Notes: a model not told the origin generated them from the sequence alone. 64,000 nucleotides of DNA from Maribacter algarum (ex Lu et al. 2025) (nom. illeg.) (GCA_947495915.1 CANMAW010000002.1:372001-436000), one strand, 5' to 3'. Positions 17,698-26,403 are shown, counted from the first letter of the stretch. Program-made: numbers and translations.

Positions 17698-18477
17698 ATG
17701 ATGATATTAAAATTAGATAATCAAATAGTTGCAATTGATGCTGGTGAATTAGTCAGTTATCAAGTAGATGGTCATGAATATATTCATCAAAAAGGATCAC
17801 CCGGATGGCGGAATGCCGATACTGAAATGTTTCCCATTATTGGCCCTACTAATGAAGCTGGTTTTCATGTACAAACACCTAGAGATTTGGCTATTCAAGA
17901 CCAACATGGTTTGTTACGAGAATTGGCTTATGAAGTAGTTTCTCATACTGAATCAATAGCCATTTTTAAAAAGACGTACAAGCAAAGAACTCCCATAGAA
18001 AACTCTAAATATCCAGAGAAGTCTCCCAAGAAATTGTTGTATTGGACCTACGATTTTGAGTTTGAGAAAAAATTTGAATTGTCTTCACAAGGGCTAGAAG
18101 TTTCTTTTACCATTTCTGGTGAAAAAGGCACTCCGTTTATGTTGGGCTATCATCCTGCATTTAATTTGGTAACGCAATTTCCGGTGGTAATCACCAACAA
18201 GAAGGCCATTGTTTTAAATGAGGTAATTGCTGTAGGTAGTAGAGCTTATGAGGTTGCTGATTGTGAAGCTATAATTTTAAAAGATAAAAACGAACTCAGA
18301 ATTGAAACAGAAGGTTTTGGCCACTTTATGCTATGGACAGAAGTGCCAAATATGATTTGTGTTGAACCCATTACATTTTACCCATATGCGGTTGAACAAA
18401 AAAAACTTCATGATGGTTTTCAATACCTTAAAGAGGCTTCAGAGACCTTTAAAATTTTACTATCAGTTAATGGTTAA
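17698..18477 (+). CDS. Aldose 1-epimerase family protein
   Basis: The 259-aa protein resembles galactose-mutarotase-like enzymes: the N-terminal beta strands include SYQVDGHEYIHQKGSPGWR and TEMFPIIGPTNEAGF, with central FMLGYHPAFNL supplying a likely catalytic His and VEPITFYPYA near the end. Such YihR/LacX-type proteins interconvert sugar anomers. It starts 6 nt after the CotH gene and ends 6 nt before the Crp/Fnr gene, so translation coupling within one operon is likely. The substrate is unknown. Confidence 0.85.
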   Translation: MMILKLDNQIVAIDAGELVSYQVDGHEYIHQKGSPGWRNADTEMFPIIGPTNEAGFHVQTPRDLAIQDQHGLLRELAYEVVSHTESIAIFKKTYKQRTPIENSKYPEKSPKKLLYWTYDFEFEKKFELSSQGLEVSFTISGEKGTPFMLGYHPAFNLVTQFPVVITNKKAIVLNEVIAVGSRAYEVADCEAIILKDKNELRIETEGFGHFMLWTEVPNMICVEPITFYPYAVEQKKLHDGFQYLKEASETFKILLSVNG

Positions 18478-18483
18478 GATGGT

Positions 18484-19116
18484 ATGAGAGAAGCATTACA
18501 ACTCAGTTATGGGTATCTCTTTGAGAAGGAATTACTTCAAGAAATAGACGCCTGCGGCACATATAAAAATATCAAACAAGGTGAAGTTTTAATGGATATT
18601 GGAAATCCGATAACACATATGCCACTCTTGTTAAATGGTGCTGTTAAAATACTTAGAGAAGATGAAGATGGTAGTGAATTGCTTTTATATTTTTTAGAAA
18701 AGGGAGATACTTGTGCTATGACTTTTTCATGTGGATTAGGCAAAAACAAAAGTGAAATTCGAGCAGTTACGGAAAGTGATACTGAATTGTTAATGATTCC
18801 TGTTATGAAAATGGAATATTGGATGGGTGAATACAAAACATGGCGCGAATTTATTGTCGATAGTTATCATACCCGAATGAAAGAACTACTTGAAACAGTA
18901 GATACTATAGCTTTTATGCGAATGGATGAAAGGCTTTTAAAGCATTTGCAAGATAAAGCTAAAGTAACTCACGATGATATGATATATACAACTCATCAAG
19001 AAATTGCATACGATTTACATACTTCTAGGGTAGTTATTTCACGACTTTTGAAAAAACTCGAAAAAGATAAGAAAATAGAAATGCAGCGAAATCATATCAA
19101 AGTAATTGACTTATAA
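18484..19116 (+). CDS. Crp/Fnr-family transcriptional regulator
   Basis: The 210-aa protein has an N-terminal cyclic-nucleotide-binding-type beta barrel (about residues 25-115), a dimer helix and a C-terminal winged helix (about 165-205, THQEIAYDLHTSRVVISRLLK). It lacks the FNR Fe-S cysteine pattern. It does have Cys77 and Cys83 in the segment GDTCAMTFSC (CX5C), suggesting thiol-based or persulfide sensing. It precedes the di-heme peroxidase, SulP and persulfide-dioxygenase-like genes, in front of which palindromes occur at class II activator positions. The effector is unproven. Confidence 0.92.
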   Translation: MREALQLSYGYLFEKELLQEIDACGTYKNIKQGEVLMDIGNPITHMPLLLNGAVKILREDEDGSELLLYFLEKGDTCAMTFSCGLGKNKSEIRAVTESDTELLMIPVMKMEYWMGEYKTWREFIVDSYHTRMKELLETVDTIAFMRMDERLLKHLQDKAKVTHDDMIYTTHQEIAYDLHTSRVVISRLLKKLEKDKKIEMQRNHIKVIDL

Positions 19117-19142
19117 CTTGTAATAAGCTGCTGTTATAAAAC

Positions 19143-19156
19143 ATGATTGAAATCAT
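19143..19156 (+). promoter_or_regulatory. Candidate Crp/Fnr-type operator of the di-heme peroxidase
   Basis: ATGATTGAAATCAT is a perfect inverted repeat of 6 bp around a GA centre. Its centre is 29.5 nt upstream of the -7 box at 19179, which places it near -42 relative to the expected start. That is the class II position for Crp/Fnr activators. Confidence 0.55.
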
Positions 19157-19178
19157 AAGTGGAGTTTAGAGTATTTCC

Positions 19179-19186
19179 TAATTTTG
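19179..19186 (+). promoter_or_regulatory. Promoter -7 element of the di-heme peroxidase gene
   Basis: TAATTTTG matches TAnnTTTG and ends 11 nt before the ATG. Confidence 0.55.
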
Positions 19187-19197
19187 AGTTTTAAATC

Positions 19198-20379
19198 ATG
19201 TGTAGTCATAATAAACTTATATTTCTATTATCTTTTTTTCTAATGGTTGTTAGCTGTAACCGACAGAAAAAGAAGATCGTAAATAACCCAATTAAAGTTT
19301 CTAATGCCATTACGGCGCTACCTGAAATCGTTAAGCATCCTCAAGATAATTTACCTTCTGAAGAAAAAATTGAATTAGGTAGGTTGTTGTTTTTTGATCC
19401 GATTTTGTCAGGAAGTAAAGATGTTGCCTGTGCTACTTGTCATCACCCCAGCAATGGCTATGCAGAATTTTTGGATATTTCTATAGGAACAAATGCCACG
19501 GGTTTTGGTAGTAAGCGTAGGTTTAATACTCCGAATTCTATTCCATTTGTAAAAAGAAATGCACAAACCATAATTAATACGGCCTTTAATGGTATTGATT
19601 CGCGAGGCAGTTATACACCTGCAGATGCAACAATGTTTTGGGATGATCGCTCTAAAAGTCTTGAGAAGCAAGCTTTAGAACCACTAAAAGCTTTAGAAGA
19701 GATGAGAGGGCATGATTTTTCTGAATCACTCATTTTAGAAGAAATAGTACAACGCTTGAAAAATTTACCCGAATATCAAATGCTATTTGCCCAGGCGTTC
19801 AATGAAGAAGATGCTATTACCATTGAAAATCTGGGTAAGGCTATAGCTGTTTTTGAACGAACATTAATCACTAATAATTCTCGTTTTGATCAATTTATGC
19901 GAGGTGATAAAAAAGCGATGTTACTTTCTGAACAAGATGGTTTTGAATTGTTTAAAACGGTGGGCTGTGCGAATTGTCATAACGGACCCATGTTTTCTGA
20001 TTTTAAACCTCATGTAATAGGTGTGCCAGAAAATAACAAGCTTTTAAAGCCAGATAAAGGTATCAATGAAACTCATGCTTTTCGAACGCCATCATTAAGA
20101 AACTTACGCTTTACCGCTCCTTATATGCACAATGGAAGTATTAAAACACTAAAACAAGTTTTAGAGTTCTATGAAGATATCTCTGATGGAAAAGAACGAA
20201 GTACTTTAGTTGCGAAAGATCAGTTTGACCCTCTTGTAACACAGCTCAACTTAAGTGTAAAAGAAATGTCATTGATTATTTCATTTCTAAATACATTAAA
20301 TGACGATAATTTTGATAAAACTGAACCCGTTCGAGTACCAAGTGGACTGCCTGTTGGGGGAAACATTGATTTGCGGTAA
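19198..20379 (+). CDS. Di-heme cytochrome c peroxidase / MauG-like lipoprotein
   Basis: The 393-aa protein has a type II signal ending VVSC (Cys20) and two c-type heme motifs, CATCH at residues 78-82 and CANCH at 257-261, in the layout of bacterial cytochrome c peroxidases. It would reduce hydrogen peroxide, or oxidise a substrate as MauG does, in the periplasm with electrons from small cytochromes. It lies 81 nt downstream of the Crp/Fnr gene with its own promoter and a palindrome at about -42, so control by that regulator is likely. Confidence 0.93.
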   Translation: MCSHNKLIFLLSFFLMVVSCNRQKKKIVNNPIKVSNAITALPEIVKHPQDNLPSEEKIELGRLLFFDPILSGSKDVACATCHHPSNGYAEFLDISIGTNATGFGSKRRFNTPNSIPFVKRNAQTIINTAFNGIDSRGSYTPADATMFWDDRSKSLEKQALEPLKALEEMRGHDFSESLILEEIVQRLKNLPEYQMLFAQAFNEEDAITIENLGKAIAVFERTLITNNSRFDQFMRGDKKAMLLSEQDGFELFKTVGCANCHNGPMFSDFKPHVIGVPENNKLLKPDKGINETHAFRTPSLRNLRFTAPYMHNGSIKTLKQVLEFYEDISDGKERSTLVAKDQFDPLVTQLNLSVKEMSLIISFLNTLNDDNFDKTEPVRVPSGLPVGGNIDLR

Positions 20380-20381
20380 AC

Positions 20382-20395
20382 GTAACTCAGGTTAC
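20382..20395 (+). promoter_or_regulatory. Candidate Crp/Fnr-type operator of sulP
   Basis: GTAACTCAGGTTAC is an inverted repeat GTAAC-N4-GTTAC. Its centre is 28.5 nt upstream of the -7 box at 20417, the same geometry within 1 nt as the palindrome before the peroxidase. GTAAC-N4-GTTAC resembles, from memory, sites of some Crp/Fnr-family regulators. Confidence 0.55.
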
Positions 20396-20416
20396 ACCCG
20401 TTTCCACAATTAACTG

Positions 20417-20424
20417 TAACTTTG
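20417..20424 (+). promoter_or_regulatory. sulP promoter -7 element
   Basis: TAACTTTG ends 4 nt before the sulP ATG, suggesting a very short leader. Confidence 0.6.
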
Positions 20425-20428
20425 AACT

Positions 20429-22162
20429 ATGCAAAAGTACCTTCCTTTATTGCAAGGTTTTAAGAACTATTCTAAAACCGATTTCTTGAAAGATTTGATA
20501 GCGGGTCTAACGGTAGGTGTTGTTGTAATTCCGCAAGGAATGGCCTATGCGATGATCGCAGGTATGCCACCGGTATATGGTTTGTATGCTTCTATTTTTC
20601 CGGTATTGATGTATATGTTGCTAGGCACTTCTAAAAATGTAGCTATTGGTCCGGTTGCTATGGATTCGTTGCTAGTTGCAGCAGGTTTAGGGGCTTTGGC
20701 TATTACTGGACTTGAAAATTACATCGCCATGGCGATCTTTTTGGCTTTTATGGTTGGTGCGATTCAGTTGGTTTTAGGGTTCGCTGGAATGGGTTTTCTG
20801 GTGAATTTTTTATCGAAACCGGTGATAAGTGGTTTTACCTCTGCAGCAGCTATGATTATAATATTCAGTCAGTTGAAACATTTGTTAGGCGCCGACATTG
20901 CTCGAAGTAATAAATTTCACCAATTATTAATAAATGCAATTGATAAACTCTCTGATACGAATTTGGTAGATTTAGCCATTGGGCTAGGTGGTATTCTCAT
21001 GATTGTTTTGCTTAAAAAATGGAACAGAAAATTTCCGTCGATATTGCTTGTAGTAGTTTTAGGAATTTTAGCGGTTTATAGTTTAAATCTAGAGCAATAT
21101 GGTATTGCCGTAGTTGGTGTGATTCCTACAGGTTTACCCGGTTTTCAAGTGCCTGATATTAGTCTTGATAATTTCATGCAGATTTGGCCAATAGCATTGA
21201 CATTGGCTTTGGTAGGCTATTTAGAAGCAATTTCAATAGGTAAGGCCATGCAAGAAAAAGATGGTACTGATTCAATTGATGCCAATAAAGAACTAGTAGC
21301 AGTTGGAGCTTCAAACATAGTAGGTTCGTTTTTTCAATCTTATCCGGTCACTGCTAGTTTTTCAAGGTCGGCCATCAATCAAGAATCTGGTGTTAAAACT
21401 AATTTAGCAGCATTATTTAGTCTAATTCTTGTAGTGCTAACATTGTTGTTTTTAACTCCATTGTTTTATTATTTACCTAATGCGGTTTTGGCAAGTATTA
21501 TTATGGTTTCAGTATTTGGACTAATCGATATCACCTACGCTAAGAATTTATGGAATAATAGAAGAGATGAATTTTTGGTATTAGTACTAACATTTTTGAT
21601 CACCCTGTTCGTAGGAATTCCACAGGGTATTTTGGTAGGAGTATTGTTTTCATTATTGTTAATGGTGTATCGAACTTCAAACCCTCATTTTGCAGTTTTA
21701 GGTAATATTGAAGGGTCTGATTACTACAAAAATGTTTTGCGTTTTGGTGATGAGGTAGTGACAAGGCCCGATCTTTTGATCGTACGTTTTGATGCCCAAA
21801 TGTATTTTGGTAATGCCGCATTTTTTAAAAATCAATTGTATAAAGAAATTGATTTGAAAGGTGATGTTTTAAAAGGTGTGATTTTAAATGCAGAAGCTAT
21901 CAATTACATCGATAGCAGTGCTGCTCAAATGTTAATAAAGGTTATCAGAGAATTACACGACAAAGATTTACAGTTTTATGTGGCAGGTGCTATTGGGCCT
22001 ACACGAGATATTATATTTAGTAGCGGAATTATTCATGAATTACACAAAGAGTTCCTTTTTGTAAAAACTAAAGATGCAGTTTCCTATTTTGACGACCCAA
22101 ATTCATGTTCAGAATTACAAGGTAAGATAGCGATTCAGAATAAAACCTATGAGACAATTTAA
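20429..22162 (+). CDS. SulP-family anion transporter with STAS domain
   Basis: The 577-aa protein has a SulP/SLC26 membrane domain with 10 or more helices; DLIAGLTVGVVVIPQGMAYA is the family signature near the N terminus. The cytosolic C terminus is a STAS domain (about residues 440-550, with YIDSSAAQMLIKV). Members carry sulfate, bicarbonate or other anions. Because the next gene is a persulfide-dioxygenase-like enzyme and a sulfur- or redox-type Crp/Fnr lies upstream, transport of an oxidised sulfur anion is plausible. The GTAAC palindrome precedes it. Confidence 0.93.
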   Translation: MQKYLPLLQGFKNYSKTDFLKDLIAGLTVGVVVIPQGMAYAMIAGMPPVYGLYASIFPVLMYMLLGTSKNVAIGPVAMDSLLVAAGLGALAITGLENYIAMAIFLAFMVGAIQLVLGFAGMGFLVNFLSKPVISGFTSAAAMIIIFSQLKHLLGADIARSNKFHQLLINAIDKLSDTNLVDLAIGLGGILMIVLLKKWNRKFPSILLVVVLGILAVYSLNLEQYGIAVVGVIPTGLPGFQVPDISLDNFMQIWPIALTLALVGYLEAISIGKAMQEKDGTDSIDANKELVAVGASNIVGSFFQSYPVTASFSRSAINQESGVKTNLAALFSLILVVLTLLFLTPLFYYLPNAVLASIIMVSVFGLIDITYAKNLWNNRRDEFLVLVLTFLITLFVGIPQGILVGVLFSLLLMVYRTSNPHFAVLGNIEGSDYYKNVLRFGDEVVTRPDLLIVRFDAQMYFGNAAFFKNQLYKEIDLKGDVLKGVILNAEAINYIDSSAAQMLIKVIRELHDKDLQFYVAGAIGPTRDIIFSSGIIHELHKEFLFVKTKDAVSYFDDPNSCSELQGKIAIQNKTYETI

Positions 22163-22224
22163 AAGAATAAAGAATCAATTTTTAATTGAGTAGTTTAGGA
22201 ATAGAAACGTTAAAACGAAGTATT

Positions 22225-23634
22225 ATGCAGATAGAACAAATTTATACAGGATGCCTAGCACAAGGGGCATATTATATAGAAAGTGATGGTGAAGTAGCAA
22301 TTATTGACCCGTTGCGCGAAGTTGAACCTTATGTTGCTAGAGCTAAACGTGATCAGGCAAAAATTAAATATATTTTTGAAACACATTTTCATGCTGATTT
22401 TGTAAGTGGTCATGTGACCCTTTCAAAACAAAGTGGTGCTCCAATAATTTACGGGCCTAATGCAAACCCATCTTTTGATGCCGTGATAGCTACTGATGGT
22501 CAAGAATTTAAGCTGGGTGCAATCACTATTGTTGTTTTGCATACCCCAGGGCATACTATGGAAAGTACTACATATTTACTTCGTGATGCTAATGGAAAAG
22601 ATCACGCTATCTTTAGTGGTGATACCTTATTTTTAGGCGATGTAGGAAGACCTGATTTAGCTCAAAAAGCGGCAAATATGACGCAAGAAGATTTGGCGGG
22701 AATTTTGTTTGATAGTCTTAGAACCAAAATTATGACCTTAGCTGACGATATAATCGTGTATCCTGCACATGGTGCCGGTTCTGCTTGCGGAAAAAATATG
22801 ATGAAGGAAACTGTGGATACTTTGGGAAATCAAAAACAAATGAATTACGCCCTTCGTGCTGACATGACCAAAGAAGAATTTGTGAAGGAAGTTACAGACG
22901 GATTAGCGCCTCCGCCTAAATATTTTCCATTGAATGTGAAAATGAATAAAGAAGGTTATGACGATATTGAAGACGTAATTGAGCGAGGTACTAAAGCCTT
23001 ATCACCAACAGCTTTTGAAACTGCAGCTAATGAAACAGGCGCTTTGGTGTTAGATGTTCGCCATCAGAATGAATTTGTTAAAGGTCATGTGCCCAGATCA
23101 ATTTTTATAGGTTTAAACGGAGATTTTGCTCCGTGGGTGGGCGCTTTAATTGCAGATGTGAAACAACCCATTTTATTAGTAACCCACGAGGGTCAAGAAA
23201 CAGAAACGATTACCAGATTATCACGTGTTGGTTTTGACGGCACTATTGGGTATTTAGATGGCGGTTTTGAATCATGGAAAAAAGCGGGTAAAGATTTTGA
23301 TACCATCACTTCCTTAAGTGCTGATCAGGTAAAAGAAAATGTTAATGAAGAAAAGATTCCTGTATTTGATGTTCGCAAAGATGGGGAATATCAATCAGAG
23401 CATATAGTTGGGGCAAATCATACTTCATTAAGTACCATTAATGAGCATTTATCAGAATTTCCAAAAGAAGAAACATTTTACGTGCATTGCGCAGGAGGAT
23501 ATAGATCTGTAATTGCTGCTTCAATTTTAAAAAGTAGAGGAATTCATAATTTTATTGATATTGCTGGCGGATATGGTGCCCTAAAAAAAGCAGGTGCTAA
23601 GGTTACCGAATACGTGTGTCCCTCTACGTTGTAG
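22225..23634 (+). CDS. MBL-fold persulfide dioxygenase-like protein fused to two rhodanese domains
   Basis: The N-terminal metallo-beta-lactamase domain has THFHADFVSGH (His54, His56, Asp58, His63) and HTPGHT and SGDTLF, matching ETHE1/persulfide-dioxygenase types. Two rhodanese modules follow. The first (about 255-345) has HEGQE where the catalytic Cys loop should be, so it is probably inactive; the second has CAGGYRS with Cys422. The enzyme would oxidise glutathione-like persulfide and move sulfane sulfur. ATG 22225 gives the usual MQIEQIYTG start; the in-frame TTG at 22186 is rejected. It lies 62 nt after sulP, probably in one operon. Confidence 0.92.
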   Translation: MQIEQIYTGCLAQGAYYIESDGEVAIIDPLREVEPYVARAKRDQAKIKYIFETHFHADFVSGHVTLSKQSGAPIIYGPNANPSFDAVIATDGQEFKLGAITIVVLHTPGHTMESTTYLLRDANGKDHAIFSGDTLFLGDVGRPDLAQKAANMTQEDLAGILFDSLRTKIMTLADDIIVYPAHGAGSACGKNMMKETVDTLGNQKQMNYALRADMTKEEFVKEVTDGLAPPPKYFPLNVKMNKEGYDDIEDVIERGTKALSPTAFETAANETGALVLDVRHQNEFVKGHVPRSIFIGLNGDFAPWVGALIADVKQPILLVTHEGQETETITRLSRVGFDGTIGYLDGGFESWKKAGKDFDTITSLSADQVKENVNEEKIPVFDVRKDGEYQSEHIVGANHTSLSTINEHLSEFPKEETFYVHCAGGYRSVIAASILKSRGIHNFIDIAGGYGALKKAGAKVTEYVCPSTL

Positions 23635-23765
23635 TAGACCACTCGCTATTTCAATAACACCTCTAGTGATATAAATAGAAGTGATATAAGTCAACATAGC
23701 TGATAAATATCATATTTGAACTGAATATATCTGTATAATTTCGTCTTATTAAATTCGACGAAGTT

Positions 23766-23894
23766 ATGCAGAATCTGATTCTTCCCTTGGTAAACTGGAG
23801 CAATGGTATTGTTATGATAGGCATTTTTGCCGCAGTGGTGGTATTGCTAGTTATTGTTTTATTAAGTCTATTAAACAGCGATAAAAAGGCTTAA
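23766..23894 (+). CDS. Small single-span membrane protein, 42 aa
   Basis: The ORF encodes MQNLILPLVNWSNGIVMIG followed by a strongly hydrophobic stretch (IFAAVVVLLVIVLLSLL) and a short charged end (NSDKKA). This is a one-pass membrane protein with a likely cytosolic C terminus. A TATAATTTCG promoter-like sequence is about 25 nt upstream. Its length and layout recall small membrane proteins common in Flavobacteriaceae, but I cannot name a family. Confidence 0.6.
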   Translation: MQNLILPLVNWSNGIVMIGIFAAVVVLLVIVLLSLLNSDKKA

Positions 23895-24200
23895 AACCAA
23901 AATTCTCTTAAGTATATCTTAAAAAATAATATTTTAATTTATGATATCTGAAGTTTACAGACCCTTTCTTATACAAAACGTAATTTGTTAAGGAAAACTT
24001 AAATTAAGTTAGTCTTTTGAATGTTAAATCGGTATCTTTAATAAAGAAATTTCTCACTGGGTAATCATTTTACTGAATAGGTAAACGTTTTGTTTTATAA
24101 GTTTAGTCGATTATATTTTCTCTGAATAGATGGTAAAAAGCTATTTTATCCATTACAGAATAGTCACATAGTACGCTTTATGAAATAATTATACCTTAAG
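23895..24200. other. AT-rich intergenic stretch between two small ORFs
   Basis: I saw only short shadow ORFs here (16 codons or fewer). A TATCTTTA sequence near 24035 resembles a promoter -7 element but has no gene close behind it. Confidence 0.4.
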
Positions 24201-24329
24201 ATGAGATTCATTTTTTATGGTAGACGAGTGCGTATGGATTTGTTGGTTCTTTATTCAATTGTATTAATAGTGGTTTTAGCTATTTGGATCATTTTTATAA
24301 TACGAATGTATAGGAAATTAAGAGACTAG
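24201..24329 (+). CDS. Small single-span membrane protein, 42 aa (31 aa from alternative start)
   Basis: ATG 24201 gives 42 residues with an Arg-rich leader (MRFIFYGRRVR). The in-frame ATG 24234 gives 31 residues, MDLLVLYSIVLIVVLAIWII and a positively charged end (RMYRKLRD). Either form is a single membrane helix with a basic tail. It ends 10 nt before the stop of the convergent nuclease gene. No family was recognised. Confidence 0.45.
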   Translation: MRFIFYGRRVRMDLLVLYSIVLIVVLAIWIIFIIRMYRKLRD

Positions 24330-24339
24330 TTTGTTTACT

Positions 24340-25722
24340 TTACAGAATAGGATTGGTTAAATGAAATTTTTCCTTCTTCGGATTTTTTAATAAATAGGAC
24401 TGCACAATACGCTGAGTTTCTAGCGTATTTTTTTTGCGAATTAAAAAATCATCTAAATTTTCATAAGAATGTATAGTTTCTTCTTTTTGAACAAACCCAT
24501 ATCCGGCATATCGGCCGTTTTCTATCCAAATAAAAGCTTGCTCCTCAACAGTTCTTCCTTTCTCCTGAACTACAAAATTTTGATGCTGCTCTTTAACAAC
24601 CGCAATAGCTTTTGATACTTTAGCATTATAATGAGCAATGTCTTCAGTACCCCTACAAATACCAGAGCAATTTGTAATTTCATAATGCGAACAGTGTGAA
24701 ACCCCTTCTTGTAAATGACAATATTTTGGGCAAAGATCAAAAGTCTTACAGAGGTCTTGCAATACCGCACGACAATCTGTAGCGCTATAGTAAATAGTTA
24801 AGGGGTTTGGTGCTGCTTTTAATTTGTTATGAGCAAGATGAAATATTCCATTGCGATCTTCATAAGAGAAAATAGCGAATTGTTGTATATTTCTTTTTTG
24901 TGCTCTGTTGTATTTTGGGTAATGATGTTTTATGGCATCAGACTCCATCAACAATGCTACCAATTCACTACCTGAAATTTCAAAATCGATATCAGCAGTT
25001 TCCTGACACATCGCTATTTCTTTCGTGGCCTTGTCGTAAAAATGACTTAGTACTCTTTTTTTGATATTTATGGCTTTTCCAACATAAATAATAACACCTT
25101 TAGCGTCTTTAAAGAAGTATATGCCTGGTACCTCAGGTAATCTTTCGTAAACTTCTCGGTCTAATGCAGGTGGTAATGTGGCTTCTTGCGATCGGGAGTT
25201 AAGAAATTTTTTAAAAACAATATCTGCACCTTTAGTTCGTAAGAGTTTTTGAAATAACAGTGTGGTAGCATGTGCATCGCCTCTAGCTCGATGTCGATCG
25301 GTTAAGGGAATGTTTAATGAAGAACAAAGTTTTCCTAGGCTATACGAATTGTAACCCGGTAATAATTTTCGAGAAAGTCTAACAGTACAAAGTTTTTTTC
25401 GTACAAAATCAAGCCCTAGGTTTTTGAATTCGTTTTTGATTACATTGTAATCGAAATTAACACTATGTGCTACGAAAATAGTGTCTTTAGTAATTTCGAT
25501 TATTTTATCAGTGATTTGATCAATTGTGGGTGCATCGCGAACCATTTGGTTATCAATACCCGTAAGGCCAGTAATAAAGTAAGGTATGTCGCACTCTGGG
25601 TTCACCAATGAAGTAAATTCATCAACTATTTCATAACCATCATACTTAAAAATAGAGATTTCGGTAATCTTATTCCCTTTAATTCCGTTTCCGGTCGTTT
25701 CTATATCAACAATGGTGTACAA
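24340..25722 (-). CDS. DnaQ-type 3'-5' exonuclease fused to GIY-YIG endonuclease (UvrC N-terminal-like)
   Basis: The N-terminal 170 residues form a DEDDh exonuclease: DIETTG (motif I), HSVNFDYNVI (motif II) and HRARGDAHAT (motif III with the H and D). A GIY-YIG nuclease follows at about 200-280 with PGIYFFKDAKGVIIYVGKA. The C-terminal third has a Cys cluster (CHLQEGVSHCSHYEITNCSGIC) resembling Cho/UvrC-like proteins. This fusion occurs in several bacterial phyla and is thought to act in DNA repair, but its substrate is not settled. It is a single gene with no partner. Confidence 0.9.
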   Translation of the reverse strand: MYTIVDIETTGNGIKGNKITEISIFKYDGYEIVDEFTSLVNPECDIPYFITGLTGIDNQMVRDAPTIDQITDKIIEITKDTIFVAHSVNFDYNVIKNEFKNLGLDFVRKKLCTVRLSRKLLPGYNSYSLGKLCSSLNIPLTDRHRARGDAHATTLLFQKLLRTKGADIVFKKFLNSRSQEATLPPALDREVYERLPEVPGIYFFKDAKGVIIYVGKAINIKKRVLSHFYDKATKEIAMCQETADIDFEISGSELVALLMESDAIKHHYPKYNRAQKRNIQQFAIFSYEDRNGIFHLAHNKLKAAPNPLTIYYSATDCRAVLQDLCKTFDLCPKYCHLQEGVSHCSHYEITNCSGICRGTEDIAHYNAKVSKAIAVVKEQHQNFVVQEKGRTVEEQAFIWIENGRYAGYGFVQKEETIHSYENLDDFLIRKKNTLETQRIVQSYLLKNPKKEKFHLTNPIL

Positions 25723-25810
25723 TACGTGGTGCTCTATATTGGCGTAAAGTTACTATATTCTATATAATCAGCAGTTACTTTTAACGATTGCAAAATGGAA
25801 TAATAAGTAA

Positions 25811-25843
25811 AAGCCACCTGATTCAGGTGACTTCTGTTTTTAA
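25811..25843. terminator. Hairpin terminator between small ORF and nuclease gene
   Basis: AAGCCACCTG-ATT-CAGGTGACTT forms a hairpin with a T-rich flank (CTGTTTTT). It lies just downstream of the small minus-strand ORF at 25854 and could serve either strand. Confidence 0.55.
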
Positions 25844-25853
25844 GTTTTATAAA

Positions 25854-25979
25854 TCATTGTCCTGCTTCTAATACGCGAAGAATGAACCAAATGGTAATGG
25901 ATAGTACTACGCAACTGATAGCAGCAATTGTATTTTCGTTATTAAATTCCCTCTTAATACTTTCTACTAGTAACCTCAT
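25854..25979 (-). CDS. Small single-span membrane protein, 41 aa
   Basis: The ORF begins MRLLVESIKREFNNENTI and continues with a hydrophobic helix (AAISCVVLSITIWFILRVL) and EAGQ at the end. A polar charged N terminus and one C-terminal membrane helix suggest a tail-anchored or small regulatory membrane protein. A hairpin terminator follows it directly, supporting a separate transcript. It was not assigned to a family. Confidence 0.55.
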   Translation of the reverse strand: MRLLVESIKREFNNENTIAAISCVVLSITIWFILRVLEAGQ

Positions 25980-26223
25980 GCTTTTGTATTTGTAGCAAAG
26001 TTCTGTAAAAAGCAATAACAGCTTGGTTTTTAATCGGTGAACGAATTCGAACCTAGATAACCCGATGTTTACTGTATTTTGAGCGAATAAAACCGCTATT
26101 GAACCATTATATTAAATGAGAAATTTTTCTATGTATTTAAATTACCCTCCTCATCAACAAAGTCGATTGTCCCCCGAGTTATAAACTAAGTATCCGAAGA
26201 GGGTTTTAAGTTAATGGTGTTAT
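25980..26223. other. Non-coding stretch between two small minus-strand ORFs
   Basis: I found no ORF or tRNA here. ACCCTC (26144-26149) and GAGGGT (26199-26204) are complementary but about 50 nt apart, too far for a convincing terminator. Confidence 0.4.
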
Positions 26224-26403
26224 TTAGCTTGTAGAAAAGGCTAATGAAGTTCTACATTTTTTTCTTTGATATTTTCTACGTAATCCCAATAGAAACTTTA
26301 TTTCTGATTCGGTGAGTTGATACGCAGATTTCATTTTTTCTAAATGGCCTTGTTGAAGTGAGTCAAGGTTTTCGTTTGACTGAATAGTTTCTTTGAATTT
26401 CAT
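26224..26403 (-). CDS. Hypothetical soluble protein, 59 aa
   Basis: The ORF starts MKFKETIQSNENLDSLQQG and has a Lys/Arg-rich stretch (LRRKYQRKKCRT) near the C terminus. The composition is coding-like and the ORF fills most of the gap downstream of tmRNA, but no motif or strong promoter was found. A basic, helical nucleic-acid-associated protein is conceivable. The assignment is weak. Confidence 0.4.
   Translation of the reverse strand: MKFKETIQSNENLDSLQQGHLEKMKSAYQLTESEIKFLLGLRRKYQRKKCRTSLAFSTS

Noticed and set aside
26144-26204. ACCCTC/GAGGGT pair as a terminator
   Set aside because: The loop of about 50 nt is too long.
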